Assembly (NCBI RefSeq): GCF_003012775.1 | Contig: NZ_PXYG01000001.1 | Span: 310,001 to 374,000 of the forward strand | Length of the DNA: 64,000 nt | Source of the DNA: Zobellella endophytica | Lineage (GTDB): Bacteria; Pseudomonadota; Gammaproteobacteria; Enterobacterales; Aeromonadaceae | Direction of reading: 5' to 3' | In this document: piece by piece, positions 50,537 to 59,484 of the stretch | Layout: each line of letters begins with the position of its first letter | Numbering within the stretch: position 1 is the first letter of the stretch | Position numbers and translations under genes: made by a program | Notes under the pieces: generated by a model | The model's input: only the letters and a program-made list of their open reading frames with translations | Told to the model about the DNA's origin: nothing | Database searches by the model: none

Positions 50537-51811
50537 CTAGAGTCTGTCCCGCAGCCGGTACCAGGCCATGGCCAGCACCAGCGCCGGGGTGCGCAGCAGC
50601 CGGCCGCCGGGAAAATCGTGGTGCGGGATGCGGCCGAACAGGTCGAAACGCTCGGCGCTGCCGGCAATGGCCTCGGCCATCAGGGTGCCGGCCATGCCGG
50701 TGAGGGCGATACCGTGGCCGGAAAAGCCCTGGGCGAAATAGACATTGCCGTTCAGCCGGCCGAAGTGGGGTGCCCGGTTCATGGTAATACCCACATAGCC
50801 GCCCCAGGTGTACTGCTGTTTCACCCCCTGCAACTGGGGGAACACCTGGCGCAGCCGCTGGCCCATGGCGTCCGCCAGGTTGAGCGGATCCAGCCGGGAG
50901 TAACTGACCCGGCCGCCGAACAGCAGCCGGTGGTCGGCGCTCAGGCGGAAGTAGTCGAGCACGAAGTTGATGTCGGCCACCGCCATGTTGTTGCGGATAA
51001 GTTCGCGGGCGCGTTCCTCGCCGAGCGGCTCGGTGGCGGTGATGTAGGTGCCCACCGGCATGATCTTGCGTTCTATCTCGGGGGCGATACCCTCGAGATA
51101 GGCGTTGCCGCACAGCAGCAGGTGCTGGCAGCGCACCCGGCCGCGGGCGGTGTGGGCCACCGGCCTGGTGCCCTGCTCGACGCGCACGACCGGGCTGTGC
51201 TCGAAGAAGCGGGCGCCGGCCTCGGCCGCGGCCCTGACCAGGCCCAGGGTGTAGTTGAGCGGGTGCACATGGCCGCTGTTGGGATCGTAGAGCCCGCCCA
51301 GGTAGGCGTCGCTGCTCATCTGCTGTTGTACCTGCTGCTTGCTCCACAGCTCGAGGGCGTCGTAGCCGAAGTGGCGGCGCAGATCGGCGGCCCAGCCTTC
51401 GAGTTCGGTCAGGTGGCGGGGCTTGACCGCCGCGTGCAGGTGGCCGTCGGCCAGATCGCAGTCGATGCGATGTTCCTCGATGCGCCGGCGCATCAGCGTC
51501 ATGGCCTCGAGCGAGATGTCCCACAGCGCCTTGCTCGTATCCATCCCCACCAGCTGGGTGAGCCTGGACTGGTCGCAGGCGTAGCCGAAGATCATCTGGC
51601 CGCCGCTGCGCCCGGAGGCCCCCCAGCCCACCAGCCGGGCCTCCAGCACTGCTACCTTGTAACCTTTCTGCGCCAGGGCCAGGGCCGCCGAGGCGCCGGT
51701 GATGCCGGCACCGACGATGCAGACATCCACCTCCAGATCTTCTTCAAGCGGCGGATAGCTCAGGGCCAGGTTGGCCGAGGCGGCATAGTAGGAATCGGCG
51801 TGCTGTTGCAT
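50537..51811 (-). CDS. puuB: Gamma-glutamylputrescine oxidase, PuuB-like FAD oxidoreductase
   Basis: 424 residues, ATG at 51811 with GGAGCCCTT upstream. DAO-family flavoenzyme: the FAD dinucleotide fold VCIVGAGITGASAALALAQK begins near residue 30, GWGASGRSGGQM follows, and YFAQGFSGHGIALTGMAG lies near the C-terminus. PuuB oxidises gamma-glutamylputrescine to the aminobutyraldehyde with release of ammonia and peroxide. It lies 15 bp downstream of a glutamylputrescine synthetase gene on the same strand. The next enzymes (PuuC, PuuD) are not adjacent. Confidence 0.9.
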   Translation of the reverse strand: MQQHADSYYAASANLALSYPPLEEDLEVDVCIVGAGITGASAALALAQKGYKVAVLEARLVGWGASGRSGGQMIFGYACDQSRLTQLVGMDTSKALWDISLEAMTLMRRRIEEHRIDCDLADGHLHAAVKPRHLTELEGWAADLRRHFGYDALELWSKQQVQQQMSSDAYLGGLYDPNSGHVHPLNYTLGLVRAAAEAGARFFEHSPVVRVEQGTRPVAHTARGRVRCQHLLLCGNAYLEGIAPEIERKIMPVGTYITATEPLGEERARELIRNNMAVADINFVLDYFRLSADHRLLFGGRVSYSRLDPLNLADAMGQRLRQVFPQLQGVKQQYTWGGYVGITMNRAPHFGRLNGNVYFAQGFSGHGIALTGMAGTLMAEAIAGSAERFDLFGRIPHHDFPGGRLLRTPALVLAMAWYRLRDRL

Positions 51812-51826
51812 AAGGGCTCCAAATGG

Positions 51827-53185
51827 CTAAACCAGATGTTGATACCACTGGTACTCCAGCGGGGTCACGTGCTGATCGAACTCGGCCAGCTCGTGGCGCT
51901 TGTTGATAAGGTAGGCGCGGTGAAAATCCTTGCCCAGGTACTGGGACAACCGGTGCGACTGGGCGAAGCGGTCGAGCGCATCCTGCCAGCGGTAGGGCAG
52001 CAGTTGCAAGTCCAGCTTGTTGGCGTCGCCCTGGATGGGGGCCGGCGGGCGCAATTGTTCGCTGATGCCGTGATCCACCGCCGCCAGTATCGCCGCCACC
52101 ACCAGGTAGGGGTTGGCGTCGGCGCCGGCCACCCGGTGCTCGAGCCGGGTGTTGCTCTTGTCGCCGGAGGGGATGCGCAGCGCCACGGTGCGGTTGTCGA
52201 AGCCCCAGCTGGCGTGCAGCGGCACGAACATCTGCGGCTGCAGCCGGCGGTAGGAATTGGCGTTGGGGGCGAACAGCGCCATGCATTCGGGCAGCATGCT
52301 GCAGTTGCCGGCGATGGCCTGACGCAGCAGCTCGTGGTTGTCGGAAAACAGGTTGTTGCCGGCCTCGTCGAGCAGGCTGACGTGGATGTGCATGCCCGAG
52401 CCGGCCTGGCCGTTGTAGGGCTTGGCCATGAAGGTGGCGTACATGCCTTCCTTGATGGCGATGGCCTTGATCGCCCGCTTGAGCAGTATCGCCTGGTCGC
52501 AGGCGGCGACGGCGTCGTTCTGGTGGGTCAGGTTGATCTCGAACTGGCCCGGGGCGTATTCCGCCACCGCGTTGTCGGCGGGGATGTGCTGCATCTCGCA
52601 CACTTCCGCCACCCGCACCAGGAAGTCTTCCCAGCTGTCGAGATCGTCGAGGGAGTAGACCTGGGTGTCGTGCATGCGCTCGTCGGTGCCGGGCAGTATC
52701 GGCGGCTGGGGCAGGCCGTCGGGGCCGACCTTCTGATCCACCAGGTAGAATTCCAGCTCCACCGCCACGCAGGGGCGCAGGCCCTTGTCCAGCAGCCGCT
52801 GCACCACCTTCTGCAGCACGTGGCGCGGATCGGCGAAGAAGGGGCTGCCGTCGCTCTCCTCCATGGTCATCAGGATCTGGCCGGAGGGGGTTCTGTGCCA
52901 GGGCACGGGCGCCAGGGTATGGGGCAGCAGCCGGCAGACGCGATCGCTGTCGCCCTGGGCGAAGCCGAGCCCGGTTTCTTCCACCGTCTGGCCGGTGATA
53001 TCGAGCGCGAACACCGAGGCGGGCAGGCTGATGCCGTCGCGCAGGGCATTTTCCAGGGCGCTGGTCTGGATGCGCTTGCCCCGGAGCACGCCGTTGATGT
53101 CGCACAGCATCAGATCGACGGACTGGTAGTCCGACCAGGGGTGTCTGGCGCTATGGCCATGTTTGGCACTATGGGCTTTGTTCAT
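51827..53185 (-). CDS. puuA: Gamma-glutamylpolyamine synthetase, PuuA/SpuI-like
   Basis: 452 residues, glutamine-synthetase fold, ATG at 53185 with AAGGATGAG upstream. Ligates glutamate to putrescine or another polyamine with ATP. GS motifs are visible: VAVELEFYLV (metal site), GSGMHIHVSLLDEAG, NSYRRLQPQMFVP, DNRTVALRIPSGDKSNTRLE and VAGADANPYLVVAA. It is divergent from a second GS-like gene at 53404, an arrangement like spuI beside spuB in Pseudomonas aeruginosa. With puuB it forms a two-gene operon. Confidence 0.9.
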   Translation of the reverse strand: MNKAHSAKHGHSARHPWSDYQSVDLMLCDINGVLRGKRIQTSALENALRDGISLPASVFALDITGQTVEETGLGFAQGDSDRVCRLLPHTLAPVPWHRTPSGQILMTMEESDGSPFFADPRHVLQKVVQRLLDKGLRPCVAVELEFYLVDQKVGPDGLPQPPILPGTDERMHDTQVYSLDDLDSWEDFLVRVAEVCEMQHIPADNAVAEYAPGQFEINLTHQNDAVAACDQAILLKRAIKAIAIKEGMYATFMAKPYNGQAGSGMHIHVSLLDEAGNNLFSDNHELLRQAIAGNCSMLPECMALFAPNANSYRRLQPQMFVPLHASWGFDNRTVALRIPSGDKSNTRLEHRVAGADANPYLVVAAILAAVDHGISEQLRPPAPIQGDANKLDLQLLPYRWQDALDRFAQSHRLSQYLGKDFHRAYLINKRHELAEFDQHVTPLEYQWYQHLV

Positions 53186-53352
53186 GGGCTCATCCTTAAA
53201 CTCGCGAGTTCGGTACCACCGGTTCAGCTAATCATGACGCCGGTGTTTAATATATGGATATTTTTGTTAATTTTGGTGCTGATCCCGTTTATCTTTCCGG
53301 TACTGGATTTTTCCTGCGAATACTGCTATTTCCTATATCTAGCATATTTTTA

Positions 53353-53375
53353 GGCAAGTATGGACTATGCTTGCC
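53353..53375. promoter_or_regulatory. Operator-like inverted repeat in the polyamine divergent promoter
   Basis: GGCAAGTAT, five bases, ATGCTTGCC: 8 of 9 bases pair. It lies 28 bp before the plus-strand synthetase start in AT-rich DNA. The two XRE-cupin regulators downstream are candidates to bind it. It does not match the E. coli PuuR site. Confidence 0.4.
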
Positions 53376-53403
53376 GATGTGTCCCACACCATGAGCCTGG
53401 GTT

Positions 53404-54762
53404 ATGAGTGTTCAAGATCCCGAAAAGCGAGATATGGAATGGTTGCGCATCTGGATGCAGCAGCACGCCATTACCGAAGTGGAATGCCTGTTGCCGGACT
53501 TTACCGGCAATGCGCGCGGCAAGATCCTGCCCGCCAGCAAGTTCCTGAAGGAGGGGGGCATGCGCCTGCCGGAAAACATCTTCCTGCAGACCGTCAACGG
53601 CGACTGGCCGGAAGACGACAACATCGACTGGACCGAGCGCGACATGGAGCTGCACGCAGACATCAATACCCCGCGGCTGGTGCCCTGGGCCAGCGAGCCC
53701 ACCGCCCAGGTGATCCACGACTGTTTCGACGCCGAAGGCAAGCCGGTGGACATGGCGCCGCGCAGCGTGCTGCGCCGGGTGCTCAAGCTGTACGAGGAGC
53801 AGGGCTGGCGCCCGGTGGTGGCGCCGGAGCTGGAATTCTTTTTGGTGAAGAAGAACGAGGACTGGGACTACCCGCTGGAGCCGCCCATCGGCCGCAACGG
53901 CCGGCCGGAGACCGCCCGCCAGTCGTTCAGCATCGACGCGGTCAACGAATTCGATCCCATCTTCGAGGAGATGTACGACTTCTGCGAGGCCCAGGAGCTG
54001 GAGGTCGACACCCTGATCCACGAGTCCGGGGCGGCGCAGATGGAAGTCAACTTCATCCATGGCGATGCCCTGGATCTGGCGGATCAGGTGTTCCTGTTCA
54101 AGCGCACCATGCGCGAGGCGGCGATGCGCCACCACGTGTACGCCACCTTCATGGCCAAGCCGATGAAGAACGAGCCGGGCAGCGCCATGCACATCCACCA
54201 GAGCCTGGTGGACGTCAACGGCAACAACCTGTTCGCCAACGCCGACGGCAGCCACAGCGAGCTGTTCCTGCACTACATCGGCGGCATGCAGCGTTATATC
54301 CCGAGCGCGGTGGCCCTGTTCGCCCCCAACGTCAACTCCTACCGCCGGCTGGCGTTCGGGGATTCGGCGCCGCGCAACATGGCCTGGGGCGAGGACAACC
54401 GCACCGTGGGCCTGCGGGTGCCGCGCTCGGGGCCGGCGGACCGGCGCGTCGAAAACCGTTTCGCCGGCGCCGACGCCAACCCCTACCTGGCCCTGGCCGC
54501 CAGCCTGGCCTGCGGCTACCTGGGCATGATGCAACAGCTCAAGCCCACCGAACAGGTGCAGGGCAGCGCCTACAACATGCCCTTCGGCCTGGCCCGCAGC
54601 CTGGAAGAGGCGCTGCTGGAGCTGGAGCAGTGCGACGACTTGCGCCAGATCTTCGGCCAGCGCTTCGTCAACGCCTTCATTTCGGTCAAGCGCAAGGAAT
54701 ACGAGGCATTCTTCACCGTGATCAGCGCCTGGGAGCGGGAATTCCTGCTGCTCAATGTGTAA
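53404..54762 (+). CDS. Gamma-glutamylpolyamine synthetase, SpuB-like (second GS homologue)
   Basis: 452 residues, the same length as the divergent paralogue but clearly different (MSVQDPEKRDMEWLRIWMQQ). GS motifs: VAPELEFFLVKK, GSAMHIHQSLVDVNGNN, NSYRRLAFGDSAP, DNRTVGLRVPRSG and FAGADANPYLALAASL. It heads an operon with the aminotransferase and putrescine importer, as spuB does before spuC-H in Pseudomonas. A second synthetase may handle a different polyamine (spermidine, cadaverine or diaminopropane). No typical GS adenylylation site was identified. Confidence 0.9.
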   Translation: MSVQDPEKRDMEWLRIWMQQHAITEVECLLPDFTGNARGKILPASKFLKEGGMRLPENIFLQTVNGDWPEDDNIDWTERDMELHADINTPRLVPWASEPTAQVIHDCFDAEGKPVDMAPRSVLRRVLKLYEEQGWRPVVAPELEFFLVKKNEDWDYPLEPPIGRNGRPETARQSFSIDAVNEFDPIFEEMYDFCEAQELEVDTLIHESGAAQMEVNFIHGDALDLADQVFLFKRTMREAAMRHHVYATFMAKPMKNEPGSAMHIHQSLVDVNGNNLFANADGSHSELFLHYIGGMQRYIPSAVALFAPNVNSYRRLAFGDSAPRNMAWGEDNRTVGLRVPRSGPADRRVENRFAGADANPYLALAASLACGYLGMMQQLKPTEQVQGSAYNMPFGLARSLEEALLELEQCDDLRQIFGQRFVNAFISVKRKEYEAFFTVISAWEREFLLLNV

Positions 54763-54781
54763 CGGATAACGGAGTTCATCT

Positions 54782-56152
54782 ATGGCAGAGCAACACGGAC
54801 GCAGCCGCAGCCGCCTGCAGGCACTGGATGCCGCCCACCATCTGCATCCCTTTACCGACAGCCAGGCGCTGCACCAGAAGGGCACCCGCATCATCGAGAA
54901 GGGCGAGGGCGTCTACCTGTGGGACGCCGATGGCAACCGCATCCTCGACGGCATGGCCGGTCTGTGGTGCGTCAACCTGGGCTACGGCCGGGAAGAGCTG
55001 ATCCGCGCGGCCGAGCGGCAGTTGCGCCAGCTGCCTTATTACAACCTGTTCTTCCAGACCACCCATCCGCAGGCCACCGAGCTGGCCGCCACCCTGGCGA
55101 CCCTGCTGCCCGGTGACATGCAGCACCTGTTCTTCACCGGCTCCGGCTCCGAGTGCAACGACACCGTAGTGCGCATGGTGCGCCATTACTGGGCCACTCA
55201 GGGCCGGCCGGAGCGCAAGGTGATCATCAGCCGACACAACGCCTACCACGGCTCCACCCTGGCCGGCGCCGCCCTCGGCGGCATGAAACCGATGCATGCC
55301 CAGGGCGGCCTGCCGCTGCCCGACATCGTCCATATCGACCAGCCCTACCACTTCGGTGAAGGGCAGGGCCGGGATGAACACGAATTCGGCCTGGAGCGGG
55401 CCCGCCAGCTGGAGCGGAAAATCCTGGAGCTCGGCCCCGAGCGGGTGGCGGCCTTTATCGGCGAACCCATCCAGGGTGCCGGCGGGGTCATCATCCCGCC
55501 CGCCAGCTACTGGCCCGAGATTAAGCGCATCTGCCGGCAGTACGACATCCTGCTGGTGGTGGACGAGGTGATCTGCGGCTTCGGCCGCACCGGCCACTGG
55601 TTCGCCAGCGAATACTACGATCTGCAGCCCGATCTGCTGTGCATGGCCAAGGGCATCACCTCCGGCTACATGCCGCTGGGGGCGGTGGCGGTGGGGGGCC
55701 GGGTGGCCGCGGGGCTGATCGGCGGCGGCGAATTCTTCCACGGCTTCACCTATTCCGGCCATCCGGTGGCCTGCGCCGTGGCGCTGGCCAATATCGCCGT
55801 GATGCAGGCGGAAAACATAGTCGAACGGGTCCATACTGATACCGGCCCCTACCTGCAGCGGGCCTGGGCCAGCCTGGGGGAGCACCCCCTGGTGGGCGAA
55901 ACCCGGGGCCTGGGGCTGGTGGCGGCGCTGGAGCTGGTGGCCGACAGGCAGAGCAAGCGGCGTTTTGCCAGCGGCCTCGGGGCCGGCCTGGTGTGCCGCG
56001 AGCACAGTTTCGACCTGGGCCTGGTGATGCGGGCGGTGGGCGATACCATGATCATCTCGCCGCCGCTGGTGATCACCCGGGCCGAGATCGACGAGCTGGT
56101 CGGCAAGGCCCGCCAGGCACTGGATTTGACTTACCAGACATTGATGAACTGA
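54782..56152 (+). CDS. spuC: Class III aminotransferase, putrescine--pyruvate type
   Basis: 456 residues, starting 20 bp after the synthetase stop with AACGGAG upstream. PLP enzyme: the Schiff-base Lys290 in LCMAKGITSGYMPLG, LLVVDEVICGFGRTGHWFAS, and FFTGSGSECNDTVVRMVRHY for phosphate binding. SpuC moves the amino group of putrescine to pyruvate, giving alanine and 4-aminobutanal, a route independent of glutamylation. An alanine dehydrogenase is encoded 5.4 kb downstream and could recycle the alanine. Confidence 0.9.
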   Translation: MAEQHGRSRSRLQALDAAHHLHPFTDSQALHQKGTRIIEKGEGVYLWDADGNRILDGMAGLWCVNLGYGREELIRAAERQLRQLPYYNLFFQTTHPQATELAATLATLLPGDMQHLFFTGSGSECNDTVVRMVRHYWATQGRPERKVIISRHNAYHGSTLAGAALGGMKPMHAQGGLPLPDIVHIDQPYHFGEGQGRDEHEFGLERARQLERKILELGPERVAAFIGEPIQGAGGVIIPPASYWPEIKRICRQYDILLVVDEVICGFGRTGHWFASEYYDLQPDLLCMAKGITSGYMPLGAVAVGGRVAAGLIGGGEFFHGFTYSGHPVACAVALANIAVMQAENIVERVHTDTGPYLQRAWASLGEHPLVGETRGLGLVAALELVADRQSKRRFASGLGAGLVCREHSFDLGLVMRAVGDTMIISPPLVITRAEIDELVGKARQALDLTYQTLMN

Positions 56153-56169
56153 CACGGACGGAGAACACC

Positions 56170-57282
56170 ATGGCGAACAAACTGCAACACGGTTATCGAT
56201 TGGGTCTGCTGGCGGCAGGCGTGGGCATGGCGCTGAGCGCCCAGGCCCAGGAGCCGGCCCAGGTCAACTTCTATAACTGGTCCGACTATATCGCGGAAGA
56301 TACCCTGGCCAGTTTTACCACCGACACCGGTATCCAGGTCACCTACGACGTGTTCGACTCCAACGAGGTGCTGGAGGCCAAGCTGCTGGCGGGCAACACC
56401 GGCTTCGACGTGGTGGTGCCCACCGGCGACTTCATGGGCCGGCAGATCCAGGCCGGGGCCTTTATGGAGCTGGACAAGTCCAAGCTGGCCAACTACGGCA
56501 ACCTGGATCCCAACATCATGGCGTTGCTGGCAGACAAGGATCCGGGCAACAAGTTCGGCGTGCCCTACCTGTGGGGCACCACCGGCATCGGCTACAACGT
56601 CGACAAGGTGAAGGAAGCCCTGGGCGAAGCGGCGCCGGTGGATTCCTGGGATCTGGTGATGAAGCCGGAAAACCTGGAGAAACTCAGCCAGTGCGGGGTG
56701 GCCTTCCTCGATGCGCCCACCGAGATCTTCGCCGCCGCGCTCAACTACCAGGGGCTGGATCCCAACAGCACCAATACCGAGGACTACGACGGCCCGGCCA
56801 CCGAGCTGATGCTGAGCCTGCGGCCCCATATCACCTACTTCCATTCCTCCAAGTACATCAACGACCTGGCCAACGGCGACATCTGCGTGGCGGTGGGCTG
56901 GTCCGGCGACATCCTGCAGGCGAGGGATCGGGCCGACGAGGCAGAGCAGGGGGTGAACGTGGCCTACAGCATTCCCAAGGAAGGGGCGCTGATGTGGTTC
57001 GACATGCTGACCATCCCCAGGGATGCCCGGCACCCGGACAACGCCCACAAGCTTATCGACTACCTGATGAAGCCGGAGGTGATCGCCGGGGTGTCCAACT
57101 ACGTGGCCTACGCCAACGCCAACAGCGCCGCCAGGGAGTTCGTGGACGAGGAGATCCTGAACGATACCGGCATTTATCCCACCGAGGAAGCGGCGGCCAA
57201 GCTCTATACCGCCAAGATATTGCCCCAGAGCGTGAACCGGGTGATCACCCGCGCCTGGACCCGGGTCAAGACCGGACGATAA
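56170..57282 (+). CDS. potF: Putrescine-binding periplasmic protein
   Basis: 370 residues from the ATG at 56170 behind ACGGAGAACACC; signal peptide about 1-26 (LLAAGVGMALSAQAQ). PotF/SpuD features: VNFYNWSDYIAEDTLASFTT, YDVFDSNEVLEAKLLAGNTG, VPYLWGTTGIGYNVDKV, GDICVAVGWSGDILQAR and an FDMLTIPRDARHPDNAH segment. It delivers putrescine to PotGHI. Repeat copy C sits between this gene and potG, so the ATPase and permeases may be partly uncoupled from it. Confidence 0.93.
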   Translation: MANKLQHGYRLGLLAAGVGMALSAQAQEPAQVNFYNWSDYIAEDTLASFTTDTGIQVTYDVFDSNEVLEAKLLAGNTGFDVVVPTGDFMGRQIQAGAFMELDKSKLANYGNLDPNIMALLADKDPGNKFGVPYLWGTTGIGYNVDKVKEALGEAAPVDSWDLVMKPENLEKLSQCGVAFLDAPTEIFAAALNYQGLDPNSTNTEDYDGPATELMLSLRPHITYFHSSKYINDLANGDICVAVGWSGDILQARDRADEAEQGVNVAYSIPKEGALMWFDMLTIPRDARHPDNAHKLIDYLMKPEVIAGVSNYVAYANANSAAREFVDEEILNDTGIYPTEEAAAKLYTAKILPQSVNRVITRAWTRVKTGR

Positions 57283-57303
57283 GAGCTTGTTTACGATCTC
57301 TGC

Positions 57304-57415
57304 GAAGAGGCAACAGAGCCACCTCCACCGACACGCTGCGAGCTCGTCCCTGTGGCGCTCGGCACATGGCATCCCTGGCATGTGACGGTCGGTGGAGTAG
57401 TGCGCTTTGGCCGAG
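57304..57415 (+). repeat. Intergenic repeat, copy C
   Basis: 57304-57394 matches the reverse complement of copy A at 86 of 91 bases. It starts with GAAGAGGCAACAG and holds the hairpin ACATGGCA-TCCC-TGGCATGT. The right end differs: GTAGTGCGCTTTGGCCGAG at 57397-57415 instead matches 18904-18922. It lies inside the pot operon, between potF and potG. Confidence 0.8.
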
Positions 57416-57456
57416 GACACAAGATCTCAAACAACGATGTTCTCAAGGAGGTGATA

Positions 57457-58578
57457 ATGCCGGAAAACGGTAAAGAAGATCAGGCCGAGGCCCGGCCTTT
57501 CCTGGAGATCCGCGGGGTCAGCAAGCTGTTCGACGGCCAGCCGGCGGTGGATGACGTCAGCCTGCAGATCCGCCGGGGGGAAATCTTCGCCCTGCTCGGC
57601 GCCTCGGGCTGCGGCAAGTCCACCCTGCTGCGCATGCTGGCCGGCTTCGAGCAGCCGAGCAAAGGCGAGATCCTGCTCGACGGTGTCGACATCGGCGAGG
57701 TGCCGCCCTATGACAGGCCCATCAACATGATGTTCCAGTCATATGCCCTGTTTCCCCATATGACGGTGGAGGCCAATATCGCCTTCGGCCTCAAGCAGGA
57801 CGGCCTGCCCCGGGCGGAGATCGCCGAGCGGGTGGCCCATATGCTCAAACTGGTGCACATGGAAGAGTTCGCCCGGCGCAAGCCCCACCAGCTGTCCGGC
57901 GGCCAGCGCCAGCGGGTGGCGCTGGCGCGCAGCCTGGCCAAGCGGCCCAAGCTGCTGTTGCTGGACGAGCCCATGGGCGCGCTCGACAAGAAGCTCAGGG
58001 AAGAAATGCAGCTCGAACTGGTCAACATCATCGAGCAGGTGGGGGTGACCTGCGTCATGGTGACCCATGATCAGGAGGAGGCCATGACCATGGCCGGGCG
58101 CATCGCCATCATGAACAAGGGCCGGCTGGTGCAGGTGGGCGATCCGCTCGACGTGTACGAATACCCCAACTGCCGTTACAGCGCCGAGTTCATCGGCTCG
58201 GTCAACGTGTTCGACGGCATCCTCGAAAACAACGATACCGACAGCGCCCTGATCCGCTGCCCCGAGCTTGAGCGGCCGCTCTGGATCAACCACGGCGTGT
58301 CCATCGCCGAGGGGCTGCCGCTGATGATAGCGGTGCGGCCCGAGAAGATGTACCTGAGCCGCGAGCAGCCCGCCGGGGAGCACAACTGGCTGAGCGGCAT
58401 CGTCGACGAGATAGCCTATCTCGGCAGCCTGTCCATCTACCATGTGCGGCTGGCCGCGGGCAAGCGCATCCTGGCCACCCTGCCCAACGTGGATCGGCAC
58501 CGCAAGGGCAACCCCACCTGGGGCGACCGGGTGTATCTGCGCTGGGAGGCGGACAGCTGCGCCGTCTTGCTGATCTAG
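57457..58578 (+). CDS. potG: Putrescine ABC transporter ATPase
   Basis: 373 residues from the ATG at 57457 with AAGGAGGTGATA, an almost ideal ribosome site; the frame is open upstream through repeat C. Walker A GASGCGKST, signature LSGGQRQRVALARSLAKRPK, Walker B LLLLDEPMGALDKKLREEMQ, switch VTHDQEEAMT, then a TOBE region. It powers PotHI. The strong ribosome site may offset weaker transcription past the repeat. Confidence 0.94.
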   Translation: MPENGKEDQAEARPFLEIRGVSKLFDGQPAVDDVSLQIRRGEIFALLGASGCGKSTLLRMLAGFEQPSKGEILLDGVDIGEVPPYDRPINMMFQSYALFPHMTVEANIAFGLKQDGLPRAEIAERVAHMLKLVHMEEFARRKPHQLSGGQRQRVALARSLAKRPKLLLLDEPMGALDKKLREEMQLELVNIIEQVGVTCVMVTHDQEEAMTMAGRIAIMNKGRLVQVGDPLDVYEYPNCRYSAEFIGSVNVFDGILENNDTDSALIRCPELERPLWINHGVSIAEGLPLMIAVRPEKMYLSREQPAGEHNWLSGIVDEIAYLGSLSIYHVRLAAGKRILATLPNVDRHRKGNPTWGDRVYLRWEADSCAVLLI

Positions 58579-58584
58579 GGGGTG

Positions 58585-59481
58585 ATGATGTACCGCCGTT
58601 CCCGTTCGAGCACCGGCCGCCGGCTGGTGATAGCGCTGCCCTACACCTGGTTGCTGCTGTTTTTTCTGATCCCTTTCCTCATCGTGTTCAAGATCAGCCT
58701 GTCCGAGGCGGCGCTGGCCATCCCGCCCTATGGCGAAGTGGTGAGCTTCGCCAACGATCAGCTGCAGATCGTGCTGAACTTCGGCAACTACCTGTTCCTG
58801 CTGAGCGACAGCCTCTATATCCAGTCCTACCTGCAGTCGCTGCAGGTGGCGGCGGTGTCGACCCTGCTGTGCCTGCTGATCGGCTACCCCCTGGCCTGGG
58901 CCATCGTCCACTCCCGGCCGTCCACCCGCAACGTGCTGCTGATGCTGGTGATACTGCCGTCCTGGACTTCCTTCCTGATCCGGGTCTACGCCTGGATGGG
59001 TATCCTCGGCAACAACGGCTTTCTCAACAACCTGCTGCTGTGGCTGGGGGTGACAGAAGCCCCGCTGCAGATCCTCAACACCAACACCGCCGTCTATATC
59101 GGCATCGTCTATGCGTACCTGCCGTTCATGGTGTTGCCGCTCTATACCGCCCTGATGCGGCTCGACTATTCCCTGGTGGAGGCGGCGGCGGATCTGGGCG
59201 CCCGGCCCTGGAAGACCCTGGCCACGGTGATAGTGCCGCTGACCAGGGGCGGCATCATCGCCGGCTCCATGCTGGTGTTCATCCCGGCGGTGGGGGAGTT
59301 CGTGATCCCCGAGCTGCTCGGCGGCCCCGATACCCTGCTGATCGGCCGGGTGCTGTGGCAGGAATTCTTCAACAACCGTGACTGGCCGATAGCGGCGGCG
59401 GTGGCCAGCATCATGCTGCTGCTGCTGATGGTACCCATCATGTGGTTCCACCGGACCCAACGCAAAGAGCTGGAGGACTGA
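58585..59481 (+). CDS. potH: Putrescine ABC transporter permease PotH
   Basis: About 298 residues; the start may be the GTG at 58582 or the ATGs at 58585 or 58588, all within TAGGGGGTGATGATG. Inner membrane with six hydrophobic segments. The EAA loop is VEAAADLGARPWKTLATVIV. FVIPELLGGPDTLLIGRVLW is typical of PotH and PotB. It pairs with PotI. Confidence 0.92.
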   Translation: MMYRRSRSSTGRRLVIALPYTWLLLFFLIPFLIVFKISLSEAALAIPPYGEVVSFANDQLQIVLNFGNYLFLLSDSLYIQSYLQSLQVAAVSTLLCLLIGYPLAWAIVHSRPSTRNVLLMLVILPSWTSFLIRVYAWMGILGNNGFLNNLLLWLGVTEAPLQILNTNTAVYIGIVYAYLPFMVLPLYTALMRLDYSLVEAAADLGARPWKTLATVIVPLTRGGIIAGSMLVFIPAVGEFVIPELLGGPDTLLIGRVLWQEFFNNRDWPIAAAVASIMLLLLMVPIMWFHRTQRKELED

Positions 59482-59484
59482 GCC

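Noticed and set aside
57352-57456. Longer PotG start upstream of 57457
   Set aside because: The added residues come from repeat copy C, while an almost ideal ribosome site precedes the ATG at 57457.
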